Translations under genes and position numbers: made by a program
Shown: positions 51,562 to 59,737 of the stretch, piece after piece
How positions within the stretch are numbered: position 1 is the first letter of the stretch
Layout of the letters: each line of letters begins with the position of its first letter
From: Candidatus Peribacteria bacterium
Lineage (GTDB): Bacteria; Patescibacteriota; Gracilibacteria; Peribacterales; Peribacteraceae
DNA length: 64,000 nt
Assembly: GCA_023038255.1 (NCBI GenBank)
Contig: CP082927.1
Coordinates: forward strand, 1,006,146-1,070,145
Reading direction: 5' to 3'
Notes under the pieces: model-generated
The model's database searches: none
Seen by the model: the letters and a program-made list of their open reading frames with translations, nothing else
What the model was told of the DNA's origin: nothing

Positions 51562-52266
51562 TTATGAAGCACGCAGTCTCGATTTCATGCCGCCCTTCTT
51601 CGGCTTAGCCTTATCACTCCGCCCCATTACAAGTGACGACGGACAATCTTTCTTGAACACGCACGCTCCACACTGTCTCCCCCGTGCTGTACACACCGCC
51701 CGCCCGTGACTGATCAGAAGTGTTGTCACCTGCCGCCATTTTTTCTGCGGCGCCTGTTCCATCAGATCGAGTTCGATACGCTTCGGGTCATCGTATTTAC
51801 TTAAGCCGATTCTCTGGGCGAGGCGCTGCACATGTGTATCCACCGCAATGCCGAGATTTTTATCGAAGACAGCACTTAGAATGACCGACGCTGTCTTGCG
51901 ACCAACGCCCGGAAGTTCCAATAACTCTTCCATAGTATCCGGGACCTTGCCATCATGTTTCTCGATGATCATGGCACACATGCCACGGATCGATTTTGCT
52001 TTCATGCGGAATGTGCCACATGAATGAATGTCATCCTCCAGCTCCTCAACCGGAACCCGGAGATAATCTTCCGGCGTTTTGTATTTCGGATACAGAATGG
52101 TCTCGGTCACGATATTCACACGGGCATCCGTGCACTGCGCACTGAGAATAACCGCGACCAGCAGATCCACCGGCGTGCGGTAATGCAGAAAAGTTTTCGG
52201 AGGCGTATAGAGCTTTCCGAGCTTTGTAAGCACTGTGGCCATTGGAATGCCGTCAGGCCTTTTCAT
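51562..52266 (-). CDS. nth: Endonuclease III
   Basis: DNA glycosylase/AP-lyase that removes oxidised pyrimidines. 234 residues. Helix-hairpin-helix ELPGVGRKTASVIL with the catalytic lysine, VDTHVQRLAQRIGL with the catalytic aspartate, and the iron-sulfur cluster cysteines in CTARGRQCGACVFKKDC are intact. The ATG lies 6 bases after a TATACT box, so the message appears leaderless. A short extra basic tail follows the cluster. Confidence 0.95.
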   Translation of the reverse strand: MKRPDGIPMATVLTKLGKLYTPPKTFLHYRTPVDLLVAVILSAQCTDARVNIVTETILYPKYKTPEDYLRVPVEELEDDIHSCGTFRMKAKSIRGMCAMIIEKHDGKVPDTMEELLELPGVGRKTASVILSAVFDKNLGIAVDTHVQRLAQRIGLSKYDDPKRIELDLMEQAPQKKWRQVTTLLISHGRAVCTARGRQCGACVFKKDCPSSLVMGRSDKAKPKKGGMKSRLRAS

Positions 52267-52272
52267 GCAAAA

Positions 52273-52278
52273 AGTATA
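52273..52278 (-). promoter_or_regulatory. -10 box of nth
   Basis: TATACT on the minus strand, 6 bases before the start codon. No clear -35. Confidence 0.4.
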
Positions 52279-52333
52279 CCCCTGTCTTCTGGAAAATGTT
52301 GCAGGCACACGAAAGAGTTTTTAGAATCGGCAT

Positions 52334-52513
52334 ATGCGTTTTCTGATGCTCATAGGAATCGGCCTGATTATTGCCGGAGGAATCTATTATGTAGTCATCA
52401 AACAACAAGAAGGTGTGCAGCAGAACGTGGAAACCGCACAACAGGAAGCAATGAAGCAGGCAGATGCCTATAAAGAAAATCAGGCAAAAATGATGCGTGA
52501 ACTCGGACAGTAA
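52334..52513 (+). CDS. Small single-pass membrane protein
   Basis: 59 residues, too short for a standard gene finder cut-off: membrane helix MRFLMLIGIGLIIAGGIYYV, then a charged helical tail (QQNVETAQQEAMKQADAYKE). Divergent from nth. Composition and length fit a real small protein, but no family is recognised. Confidence 0.6.
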   Translation: MRFLMLIGIGLIIAGGIYYVVIKQQEGVQQNVETAQQEAMKQADAYKENQAKMMRELGQ

Positions 52514-52563
52514 GTCCCCGCACAATGTCTATAAAACTGTCTGTCGCATCATGCTCATTTGAG

Positions 52564-52569
52564 TATAAT
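52564..52569 (+). promoter_or_regulatory. -10 box of the DnaQ-like gene
   Basis: TATAAT, perfect match, ending 8 bases before ATG 52578. Confidence 0.5.
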
Positions 52570-52577
52570 CAGCTCCC

Positions 52578-53153
52578 ATGCTTCCCCCGCTGACAGTTTT
52601 CGACACGGAGACAACTGGTCTGGACCCGAAAAAAGGTCACAGAATTGTTGAAATTGCCGGTGTGCGGATTGAGAACGGCATCATAACGGAACAGACATTC
52701 AGCAGCTTCGTGAATCCTGAGCGCGAGATTCCGCTGGAAGCGCAGCGCATCAATCATATTTCCAATGACGACGTGATCAATGCACCGAGCATCATGACCG
52801 TCCTGCCGGAATTTCTGGAATTCAGCAAAGGCTCTATCCTCTTTGCGCACAACGCCGCATTCGACAAAGGCTTCCTCGAAAACGAAAAGGACTTCTGTTG
52901 GGGATACGTCGAGCTTCCGGAAATTCTCTGCACCATGCGCCTCAGCCAGAGCCTGTTCCCCACACAATTCCGTCACAACCTCGATATTCTGAGCCAGCGC
53001 TTTGAACTGCCGTTCGAAGGCGGCCGCCATCGCGCGTTGCCGGATGTGATCCAGACCGCGAAGATTCTGATAAAAATGCTGAATCACGGAAAAATTTCCT
53101 CGATGGATGAGCTCCGCAAAAGGGCGGGGATGGTACAGATGGCAGCACGCTAA
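52578..53153 (+). CDS. DnaQ-like 3'-5' exonuclease (DEDDh)
   Basis: 191 residues. ExoI VFDTETTGLDP, ExoII FAHNAAFDKGFL and ExoIII HRALPDV give all catalytic acidic residues and the histidine. The domain corresponds to the proofreading epsilon subunit or related exonucleases; without a polymerase context it could be epsilon (dnaQ) or a stand-alone nuclease, so no symbol is given. The ATG follows a TATAAT box by 8 bases. Confidence 0.9.
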   Translation: MLPPLTVFDTETTGLDPKKGHRIVEIAGVRIENGIITEQTFSSFVNPEREIPLEAQRINHISNDDVINAPSIMTVLPEFLEFSKGSILFAHNAAFDKGFLENEKDFCWGYVELPEILCTMRLSQSLFPTQFRHNLDILSQRFELPFEGGRHRALPDVIQTAKILIKMLNHGKISSMDELRKRAGMVQMAAR

Positions 53154-53180
53154 GTATAGACTCCGAGCAGACTGTCGTCG

Positions 53181-53186
53181 TACAAT
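53181..53186 (+). promoter_or_regulatory. -10 box of the 121-codon gene
   Basis: TACAAT ends 6 bases before ATG 53193. Confidence 0.4.
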
Positions 53187-53192
53187 ATTGCT

Positions 53193-53558
53193 ATGCCTGA
53201 AGTGGCCGATACAACAGCGAATGAAGGCAATCACCCTTTTGATCCCGCAACAGAGACATGGGAATCCCTCTGCAAGAATCCAGAGCGGTTTTATCAATTG
53301 TATCTTGCTAATGAAGAAAAGGGGGCGCAAGCGATGCGCGCGGTATCTATGACAGCAGCCAGCATTGCGACAATTGATAGCTTACATACTCTTTCATTTG
53401 AGGATTTTGTTCGTTGCTATGTGCACAATGAAGATATGGGGCGACATTTGTTCGGATCTTTGTCTGGAAACACGAAGCCAAGTCGACTGGTCGATTTTTT
53501 CCGAAAAAGTATAACCGGCATTGACGGCGATACAGATATCCTACGATATCAGTCCTAG
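53193..53558 (+). CDS. Unknown soluble protein
   Basis: 121 residues, acidic and helical (WESLCKNPERFYQLYLANEE), with SFEDFVRCYVHNEDMGRHL in the middle. No signal or membrane helix. No family recognised. It has its own leaderless-looking promoter and ends 46 bases before def. Confidence 0.6.
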   Translation: MPEVADTTANEGNHPFDPATETWESLCKNPERFYQLYLANEEKGAQAMRAVSMTAASIATIDSLHTLSFEDFVRCYVHNEDMGRHLFGSLSGNTKPSRLVDFFRKSITGIDGDTDILRYQS

Positions 53559-53604
53559 CTTCAAATCTCATCGCTTTTCCCGTACACTGCCACCATCTTT
53601 GATT

Positions 53605-54063
53605 ATGGCCAATTTACCAATTGTCACCGGCGCCGATACTCCTATTCTTCGCAGCAAAACGAAGAAAGTTCCGCAGGTCACAAAAGAACTTCTAAAGTTA
53701 CTCAAGGATATGGAGGACACAACGATTGCCGCTGATGGACTTGGCCTGGCCGCCCCGCAGATCAACCGCACGGAACGCGTCTGCATTGTCCGCATGGGGA
53801 AGAAGCTCACGCCGCTCATCAACCCCGATATCACCTTCCGCAGTACCGATACTGAACTTGCAGAAGAAGGCTGCCTGAGTCTGCCCGATGTCTGGCTGCA
53901 GATCCCCCGCTCCGTTTCTATTGTCGTCAGTTACCTGAATGCCAAGGGTGAACAGCAGGAGCGCATGCTCGAAGGAATTGATGCACGCGTGGTGCAGCAT
54001 GAGGTGGATCACCTGGAGGGAAAACTTATTGTGGATTACCCACAGAGCGGAAAGGCATTGTAA
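53605..54063 (+). CDS. def: Peptide deformylase
   Basis: Removes formyl groups from new proteins. 152 residues. Motif 1 GLGLAAPQI, motif 2 EEGCLSLPD and motif 3 QHEVDHLEGKL are intact, giving the Cys-His-His metal site and catalytic glutamate. The open frame begins at 53521; ATG 53605 matches the family N-terminus and is preceded by TACACT (53583-53588). Confidence 0.95.
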   Translation: MANLPIVTGADTPILRSKTKKVPQVTKELLKLLKDMEDTTIAADGLGLAAPQINRTERVCIVRMGKKLTPLINPDITFRSTDTELAEEGCLSLPDVWLQIPRSVSIVVSYLNAKGEQQERMLEGIDARVVQHEVDHLEGKLIVDYPQSGKAL

Positions 54064-54067
54064 ATTC

Positions 54068-54772
54068 TTATAGCTGCACAGGGACTGACCACCCCCGTCT
54101 GTGCAAAATACTGAGAAGTTTATGACGCACTCTTTCGCCGCGCCAACGTACAGTTGCCTCGTTGCGCCCTGTTTGTATTGCAAAGTCTTTGAAAGACTCA
54201 TTATGCATCATGGCAAAAGCTAGTTTACGGTCAGTCTCATCATGTATTTCAGACAGGCACTGTTGCACCTCTTCTTCCTGCAAATGTTCTTCAAGTGAAT
54301 CCTGGGCGATGGCAATCGCTCCAATGCTCAAATCAGTAGCGTTATCGGCTTCTCTGGAAATTGAGAATTTCTGCCTTTTTCTTTTCCGCAGAAGATCTAA
54401 TGAATAATTGGCAATAATGAATACAAACCACGGCATGAAACGCTTACTGAAATCGAAAGCTCCACTGTGCTCTAAGGCCCGTATCCAGCACTCTTGGACA
54501 ACATCCTGTGCCTGCTGCGGATCGGGCACCAATCGCAAGGCACGATACAAAGCGGCATCGCGGCATTCCCGTTCAAGAACATGAAAAGCCTGCTGATCAC
54601 CATAACGGACATAACGGAAAAATAACTTAGACTGTTCATCAGGGATGTTCTCCTCAAGAATTGGACCTACTAAAACCGTCATATCCTGAGAGACAGTGTG
54701 GGCATCCAGAGAGCCTTGCGGTTCTTCTGTAGTTTCTGGAGTGGCCACTTCCTGTTCCAGGAGTGATTCCAT
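54068..54772 (-). CDS. Sigma-70 family (ECF-like) factor
   Basis: 234 residues. Acidic N-terminal extension (1-50), then region 2 (about 55-120: FFRYVRYGDQQAFHVLERE, VVQECWIRALEHSGAFDF), region 2.4/3 (FMPWFVFIIANYSLDLLRKRKR) and region 4 (about 180-230: FAIQTGRNEATVRWRGERVRHKLL). A promoter with TTGATA and TTATAT lies just upstream; an upstream in-frame ATG overlaps the -10 box, so ATG 54772 is used. No anti-sigma gene is adjacent, unlike the other two ECF genes in the window. Its last bases lie 4 bases from def, convergent. Confidence 0.85.
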   Translation of the reverse strand: MESLLEQEVATPETTEEPQGSLDAHTVSQDMTVLVGPILEENIPDEQSKLFFRYVRYGDQQAFHVLERECRDAALYRALRLVPDPQQAQDVVQECWIRALEHSGAFDFSKRFMPWFVFIIANYSLDLLRKRKRQKFSISREADNATDLSIGAIAIAQDSLEEHLQEEEVQQCLSEIHDETDRKLAFAMMHNESFKDFAIQTGRNEATVRWRGERVRHKLLSILHRRGWSVPVQL

Positions 54773-54782
54773 ATTGGGGACC

Positions 54783-54811
54783 ATATAATCACTACACATG
54801 TCAAATATCAA
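54783..54811 (-). promoter_or_regulatory. Promoter of the second ECF sigma gene
   Basis: On the minus strand TTGATA (54806-54811), 17-base spacer, TTATAT (54783-54788). The ATG at 54772 is 10 bases after the -10. Confidence 0.6.
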
Positions 54812-54882
54812 GAGCATCGCTAAGACTAGACTAAAATAGGGTGAAAGTTCATTTTTGGAATGAAATACCCTCTTCCTTGTAG

Positions 54883-55299
54883 ATGGAATTGCAAACAGCT
54901 GGAAAACCGTCAAAATCCTCTGCTATGTCCGCTATTGAACATCAGACCGTAGAGGCTACAGGCGCTGAATCGACACAGCTGCTACGCAAAGATCAGGAGC
55001 TATCGCGCGTCAGAACGGCAATTCATACTGCCATCTGCACCAGGCTGGGGAAATCCTGGAAAGTAAGTAGCAGCAGTATTCAGGGAACGACACCCTTGCA
55101 CCGCGACGGGCAAGATATCAGCACGACACACCTCGATATTGTAGAAATTTTTGACGATGTTGCCCCCATTCTGGGACTCAATAATGCAGAGCCCAGCAGA
55201 GCGGAAGTGCGCATATTCCAACAGGCTACGGTAGCGGGTGCGACTCAGTATTTCACAAATCTCTATAGCACCCGTCTCCCGCGTACGGGAATGAGCTGA
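54883..55299 (+). CDS. Unknown protein
   Basis: 138 residues. Gln/Ser/Thr-rich N-terminus, then a mixed domain (RVRTAIHTAICTRLGKSWKV, THLDIVEIFDDVAPILGL) ending in basic residues. No family recognised. A TAAAAT box lies upstream at about 54832. It is divergent from the second sigma gene and precedes gatB by 61 bases. Confidence 0.55.
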   Translation: MELQTAGKPSKSSAMSAIEHQTVEATGAESTQLLRKDQELSRVRTAIHTAICTRLGKSWKVSSSSIQGTTPLHRDGQDISTTHLDIVEIFDDVAPILGLNNAEPSRAEVRIFQQATVAGATQYFTNLYSTRLPRTGMS

Positions 55300-55360
55300 A
55301 CAGAGCGATTTCCATTTGCCGATCCACGCCTTTTTCCGCTACTCTTTGCCAGAATTGCTT

Positions 55361-56806
55361 ATGGCAGAACTTGAAGTCATCATCGGCCTGGAAGTGCATG
55401 CGCAAATGAACACGAACACGAAGATGTTCTGCGGGTGTGATAACGATGCGTTTGGAAAAGAACCAAACACGACCGTATGTCCTGTGTGTATGGGACACCC
55501 GGGAACACTCCCGGTGCCGAATGCCGAAGCTGTCAGCAAAGCGGTGAAAGCATCTCTCGCGATCGGCTGCACTATTGCCCCTGATTGTCATTTTGATCGT
55601 AAGCACTACTTCTATCCGGACCTTCCGTTTGGGTACCAGATTTCGCAGTACGACTTCCCGCTCGGAAAAGGCGGCGCCGTCCACTACGACCTGCGCGATC
55701 CAAGCGGCAGAAAGCTTGCCGAGAAAGTCTGCGGCATCACGCGCCTGCACATGGAGAATGACGCCGGAAAGCTGAGTCACTATGGCGACACCACGCTCTG
55801 TGACTACAACCGTGCAGGAACTCCTCTCATGGAAATTGTGACCGAGCCGGATCTGCGAAACGCCGACGAAGCCGTCGCGTTCGCACAGGAACTCCGCCGC
55901 ATTCTCATTTCTGTGAATGCATCGGAAGCGGATATGTTCAAAGGCATGATGCGTTTCGACGCGTCGATTTCTCTGCGTGAAAAAGGAACAGAAAAACTGA
56001 ATCCCCGCAGCGAAATCAAAAACCTGAACTCCTTCAAGGCACTCGAAAAAGCGCTGCAGTACGAGGAAAAGAGACTGCGCGATCTATGGGAAGAAACCGG
56101 TGGCCCCCTGAAAGGAAACATCACCGTCGGTTGGGTGGATGATGCAGAAAAGACACGCATGCTCCGCGACAAAGAAGACGCACAGGATTACCGCTACTTC
56201 CCGGAACCGGACATTCCGCCATTGCATTTCGACGCCGCCGACGTTGCAGCGGTGAAAGCATCGCTCCCCGCCCTCCCCCGCGACCAGCGCGAGACGTATG
56301 TCCAGCTCGGACTGGAAGAGGCAGCGGCTCTGCAACTGACCGATGACAATGCACTGCGCACAATTTTCGATGCCGTGTTCCAGAAGACCAACGACATTAA
56401 ACGGACGTCCGGCTTGGTCCTGACACAACTGCTCGGATTTTTGAAAGCGGAGAACAAGACGATTACAGATGGACCGGATGCTGCACGCATTCTTGAACTT
56501 GTGGAAGCAATTGATGCCGGAACTATCAGCGGAAATGCCGGCAAAGACGTCCTCGCAACCATGATCAAAACCGGCAAAAATGCCTCCACGATTATTGAGG
56601 AAGGCGGCATGAAACAGATCTCCGATGACGGTGCGCTCGGTGCGATTGTTGATGCTGCGATCGCAGCGAATCAGTCGTCAGTTGAAGCATACAAAGGCGG
56701 AAAAGCTGCGGCACTCGGTGCAATTGTCGGATGGATTATGAAAGAGACCAAAGGCCAGGCGAACCCGGGAAAGGTAAATAGCCTTCTGCAGGAGAAGCTC
56801 CGGTGA
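55361..56806 (+). CDS. gatB: Aspartyl/glutamyl-tRNA(Asn/Gln) amidotransferase subunit B
   Basis: Part of GatCAB, which converts Glu-tRNA-Gln or Asp-tRNA-Asn to the amide form. 481 residues. EVIIGLEVHAQMNTNTKMFC start, C-x-C and C-V-C-M zinc cysteines (FCGCDNDAFG, VCPVCMGHPG), PDLPFGYQISQYD, and the C-terminal YqeY-like tail (about 400-480) are intact. gatA and gatC are not in this window. The open frame extends upstream to 55316, but MAELEV at 55361 matches the family. Confidence 0.95.
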   Translation: MAELEVIIGLEVHAQMNTNTKMFCGCDNDAFGKEPNTTVCPVCMGHPGTLPVPNAEAVSKAVKASLAIGCTIAPDCHFDRKHYFYPDLPFGYQISQYDFPLGKGGAVHYDLRDPSGRKLAEKVCGITRLHMENDAGKLSHYGDTTLCDYNRAGTPLMEIVTEPDLRNADEAVAFAQELRRILISVNASEADMFKGMMRFDASISLREKGTEKLNPRSEIKNLNSFKALEKALQYEEKRLRDLWEETGGPLKGNITVGWVDDAEKTRMLRDKEDAQDYRYFPEPDIPPLHFDAADVAAVKASLPALPRDQRETYVQLGLEEAAALQLTDDNALRTIFDAVFQKTNDIKRTSGLVLTQLLGFLKAENKTITDGPDAARILELVEAIDAGTISGNAGKDVLATMIKTGKNASTIIEEGGMKQISDDGALGAIVDAAIAANQSSVEAYKGGKAAALGAIVGWIMKETKGQANPGKVNSLLQEKLR

Positions 56807-56819
56807 TACGTTTATCTGT

Positions 56820-57125
56820 ATGAAGATAGAAGATCAAATAATGATCGAGAGTACAGATACCCCTTCGCAATCCCTCACACGATTGGGGAAAATATGGTAT
56901 GCACTCACCACAAGAAAACGCATACAGCAGCAAAAAATGATTATACGGGCGGAGGCACTGGAAACACTTCGTTTCCTCGGCGATTCTGTTGTTCTGGCCT
57001 TTTCGTCCCAATCTTCTATCATGGATACAGAAGATCTCCCCTCTCACGCATTACTTTTTTCTCCTCTCTCTCATGAAAAAATATCTGATGATTGCGGGCC
57101 TGGCTCTCACGCTGGCAGCATGTAA
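56820..57125 (+). CDS. Possible small protein after gatB
   Basis: 101 codons; the first 60 look protein-like (SLTRLGKIWYALTTRKRIQQQ) while the end overlaps the next lipoprotein gene by 53 bases in another frame. Probably either a real short protein with a C-terminal overlap or a chance frame. Confidence 0.25.
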   Translation: MKIEDQIMIESTDTPSQSLTRLGKIWYALTTRKRIQQQKMIIRAEALETLRFLGDSVVLAFSSQSSIMDTEDLPSHALLFSPLSHEKISDDCGPGSHAGSM

Positions 57126-57477
57126 CACGCAGACAACGACCGATACGGACACACCATCCATGGGCAAGCGCATGCCAGTAGAATGGGTAGCCGTAGACAC
57201 CGGTGAAAAGGTGGGCGAAGGCGATATGCCTGTCACCAAAATCACGCTGCAGGTAGCGGCAACCAAAGAAGAGATCTACAGCACCAGTTGTATGGGAACA
57301 GCGTCTACAGAGCTGCAGGACGTTGCAGGCAGCATTGCATCCATCCAGTGCTGGTGGGCAGGTGGAGGTGACCAGTATGGCGTCTTTATTGGCGAAGCCG
57401 AACAGCTGACTGTCCGTCACCGCACAGTGGACGAAGAGGCAGGATTCGGCGCATGGGAAGAGGTGGCGCAGCAGTAA
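57073..57477 (+). CDS. Small exported lipoprotein
   Basis: 134 residues: signal and lipobox (LALTLAAC), then a compact mature domain with two cysteines (TSCMGTAS, IQCWWAGGGDQY) that could form a disulfide. No family recognised. ATG 57073 fits the signal; the frame is open further upstream. It ends before a strong terminator. Confidence 0.7.
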   Translation: MKKYLMIAGLALTLAACNTQTTTDTDTPSMGKRMPVEWVAVDTGEKVGEGDMPVTKITLQVAATKEEIYSTSCMGTASTELQDVAGSIASIQCWWAGGGDQYGVFIGEAEQLTVRHRTVDEEAGFGAWEEVAQQ

Positions 57478-57495
57478 ATATCAGAGGATTATCAG

Positions 57496-57525
57496 AAAAA
57501 GCCCGGTCACAGGATCGGGCTTTTT
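57496..57525. terminator. Bidirectional terminator
   Basis: AAAAAGCCCG pairs with CGGGCTTTTT, T-rich on both sides. Separates the lipoprotein from convergent mscS. Confidence 0.9.
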
Positions 57526-57562
57526 TGTGTCCTGCCCCGCGAAGCCTTGAGGCGAAGTGGGG

Positions 57563-58582
57563 TTATCCAAGAGCGATCTCGACGCGTCTGAATTCCTCCA
57601 GCATCCGCAGATTGATCTCCTGCAGCAGGTTCATGTGCATGTCATGATCGTTGTTTTTTACCTCGTAGACGACGGTAAACGTGATGGCCGCTTTGGAGAT
57701 TTTCGTGAGCGTGACGCGGTTATAGTGCAGCGGCTCAAGCGAATCGATAATGCCGCGGATAATAGTCTGTACCAGGCGCAGCTTTTCGACAGAGGTATCC
57801 GGCGCAACGAGGATATCAAACTCCACATGGCGCTCATTCATACGGCGGTAATTCCGCACTCTGGCCTGTGTCAGCTCCTGGTTCGGGATAATCACCTCCT
57901 CTCCCTGTACAGCCTGGATACGCGTGGTCTTGAGGCCGATTTTCCGGACAAATCCGCTGTGATCGCCGGTCACAATATAATCCCCCTCCCGAAACGGCTT
58001 GTCGAAGTAGATGGAAAACGAGCTGAAAATATCCGCAAGAATTCTCTGCGATGCGAGCGCAAACGCCACCCCGCCGATTCCAAGTCCTGCAATAAGCGAG
58101 GTAACGTTCACACCGAGGTTCGAGAGAATCATCAAGGTGCCGAGAATCCAGAGAAGAATCGACAGCACATTTTGGAAAATCGCAGGCGGTTTCTGTTCGC
58201 TGCCTGTCACGTGCATGAAATGACTGAGCACATGCTCAAGAATTTTCTGGACGAGGAGCACACCCAAAATGACAACCAAAAAGAGTGAGACGGCCGCTAC
58301 CAGATATTCAATCCGGGGTGGCAGCATGAGCCAGCGCAAAGCAATGACAAGAGCGAGCGAACCCCACACCAAAGAAGGAATCTTCTGTACGAATGTAATA
58401 ACAGTACCCAGAACAGTCTGATCGGCCGTAAAAGTTGGTGACCGCAAACGCTTCAGGACAAACGGCAGGACCTGCAAAAAGACAAGATACAAAACCAGGA
58501 ATGTGAGGAGCGACAGAAGCAAACGCTCAGCGGAATTGCCGTATATGCCGGTTTCTAAGAGGGATTGGATAGTGTTTTGCAT
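57563..58582 (-). CDS. MscS-family mechanosensitive channel
   Basis: 339 residues. Membrane helices at about 25-50, 65-90, 92-115 and 140-165, with the pore-helix-like VTSLIAGLGIGGVAFALASQRI and the MscS beta domain (DKPFREGDYIVTGDHSGFVRKIGLKTTRI, split across the conserved turn) followed by a C-terminal alpha/beta domain. It gates under membrane tension like MscL. Symbol not given because several MscS paralogues are common. Confidence 0.9.
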   Translation of the reverse strand: MQNTIQSLLETGIYGNSAERLLLSLLTFLVLYLVFLQVLPFVLKRLRSPTFTADQTVLGTVITFVQKIPSLVWGSLALVIALRWLMLPPRIEYLVAAVSLFLVVILGVLLVQKILEHVLSHFMHVTGSEQKPPAIFQNVLSILLWILGTLMILSNLGVNVTSLIAGLGIGGVAFALASQRILADIFSSFSIYFDKPFREGDYIVTGDHSGFVRKIGLKTTRIQAVQGEEVIIPNQELTQARVRNYRRMNERHVEFDILVAPDTSVEKLRLVQTIIRGIIDSLEPLHYNRVTLTKISKAAITFTVVYEVKNNDHDMHMNLLQEINLRMLEEFRRVEIALG

Positions 58583-58635
58583 AGCAAAGAAGTATACCAG
58601 ACCATCACGGAAAGGGCGGAAAATCAGAAGAATAA

Positions 58636-59127
58636 TCAGTCCGAATCCGCCGGTTTTTCTTGGATGTCGGATGGGAGTAATCCCGAAATGTCATCAATGT
58701 AAAGGCGCCTTTCAGGAAACTGAGTGAGAATGCTATCGATTGCCTGTCGCACCCTGTGCCTGTTTGCTTCTGGAATGCCTCTGCGGATCATTACCTGTTG
58801 TACGGCGTAATCCAATGGAATAGTCATCGTATTCAGTGCATTGATCATACGGTGCTGAGGGGGAAATTTGACGCATTCTAGGACTGCTTTTTCTGCAATC
58901 AAGGGCACCGAGTGTTCAGAAAAATAACAATAGGCCATAAAACAATGGACTGTCTGTGCTACAACAGCGAAAACAGGATGGCCGAGAAAGTAAGAAAACA
59001 GGCTACTTTTTGAACACCAAATGTATTCAAAATATAGTTTCATATCTCCGTCCAGCACACTCAGTTGCGTATTTTCCCCATAAGCGTACGATGACGTGAT
59101 TTGTTCAGCACAGAGCGAACAGGTCAC
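58636..59127 (-). CDS. Unknown protein
   Basis: 163 residues. Cysteine-containing N-terminus (MTCSLCAEQI, FEYIWCSKSSLF), a hydrophobic patch (PVFAVVAQTVHCFMAYCYF), then a more ordinary charged C-terminal half (IRRGIPEANRHRVRQAIDSIL). No family recognised. It lies downstream of a long gene-free structured region on the minus strand. Confidence 0.6.
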   Translation of the reverse strand: MTCSLCAEQITSSYAYGENTQLSVLDGDMKLYFEYIWCSKSSLFSYFLGHPVFAVVAQTVHCFMAYCYFSEHSVPLIAEKAVLECVKFPPQHRMINALNTMTIPLDYAVQQVMIRRGIPEANRHRVRQAIDSILTQFPERRLYIDDISGLLPSDIQEKPADSD

Positions 59128-59164
59128 TCACCCACTCGGGGAATCAGGACACACACAACAAAGA

Positions 59165-59560
59165 CAAACACAGTTCTTTTGATCCCCATCGGATCACCCC
59201 GCGAAGCTCAAAGAGCGTAGTAGGGTAACTCCACCGCAAGCTAACAGAGAGAAGGATGATCGTGTGCTTTGGCACTCGTTCCTCCCGGCCACACACCTGC
59301 AACCCTTTGCATACATTCTGGGTCTAGGTACGTGATTGTTAAGTCCGCGCTCATCCTCCTCTCTGCTCTGTAACGTTCGTGCGGTCGATGTGAGGTCGCT
59401 CACCGTACGCAGCCCCTTCTCTCCCCAGTGTTCCCCTTGGCCCTGTGCCTTGTTCGTGGAACCGGTACGGGGACTTCGTCAGGTCACGAGGAGAAACAAG
59501 AGACCAGAGCAAGGCAGAGAATCGAGGACTCCTCTCCTCAGTCAACCTTCATGTATAGGT
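59165..59560. ncRNA. Candidate structured RNA, identity and strand unresolved
   Basis: No plausible gene lies between 59128 and 59737, but the sequence is rich in paired segments: 59245-59259 with 59351-59365 (15 positions, complete on the minus strand with one G-U), 59443-59452 with 59510-59519, GATCC/GGATC at 59181-59195, TGCAA/TTGCA near 59300, and GTGAG/CTCAC near 59390. Length (about 400) and isolation fit RNase P RNA, but I could not find its conserved blocks (GAGGAAAGTCC, ACAGAA-CGGCTTA) on either strand. tmRNA and SRP RNA signatures were also not found. Some pairings favour the plus strand and some the minus strand, so the direction is open. Confidence 0.45.
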
Positions 59561-59594
59561 AGCTCAATGTTATATTTATAACGTCGATAGCTAC
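59559..59594. repeat. Nested inverted repeat next to the structured region
   Basis: GTAGCT (59559-59564) pairs with AGCTAC (59589-59594), and inside lies GTTATATTTATAAC (59569-59582), a perfect palindrome. Possible operator or RNA hairpin; AT-rich core could also be promoter-like. Confidence 0.4.
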
Positions 59595-59615
59595 GAAGGA
59601 CGACAAAACAAAAAC

Positions 59616-59643
59616 AAAAAGGGCCCACGCAAGTGGCCTTTTT
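59616..59643 (-). terminator. Terminator downstream of efp
   Basis: AAAAAGGCCAC pairs with GTGGGCCCTTTTT on the minus strand, followed by TTTTTGTTTTTG. It can also act on the plus strand (TTTTTG). Confidence 0.8.
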
Positions 59644-59737
59644 GTTATAAGAAGAAAATTGTTTCCACTTCCTCTCTCTCCAGTGGGAGTGTGGGCGGCA
59701 AGGAGAGGGTGGCCCGAAGGGCCGGAAGAGGCAATCT

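Noticed and set aside
59205-59232. A tag-like peptide frame (VELPYYAL then TGA on the minus strand) suggesting tmRNA
   Set aside because: It lacks the usual ALAA end and there is no room for the tRNA-like halves on both sides before the next gene.
59128-59737. Assignment of this region to RNase P RNA, tmRNA or SRP RNA
   Set aside because: None of the diagnostic conserved blocks (GAGGAAAGTCC/ACAGAA..., TTCGAC...TTCGA-CCA with a tag frame, GTCAGG...GGAA...GCAGC) could be placed on either strand with the right spacing, so it is left as an unidentified structured region.
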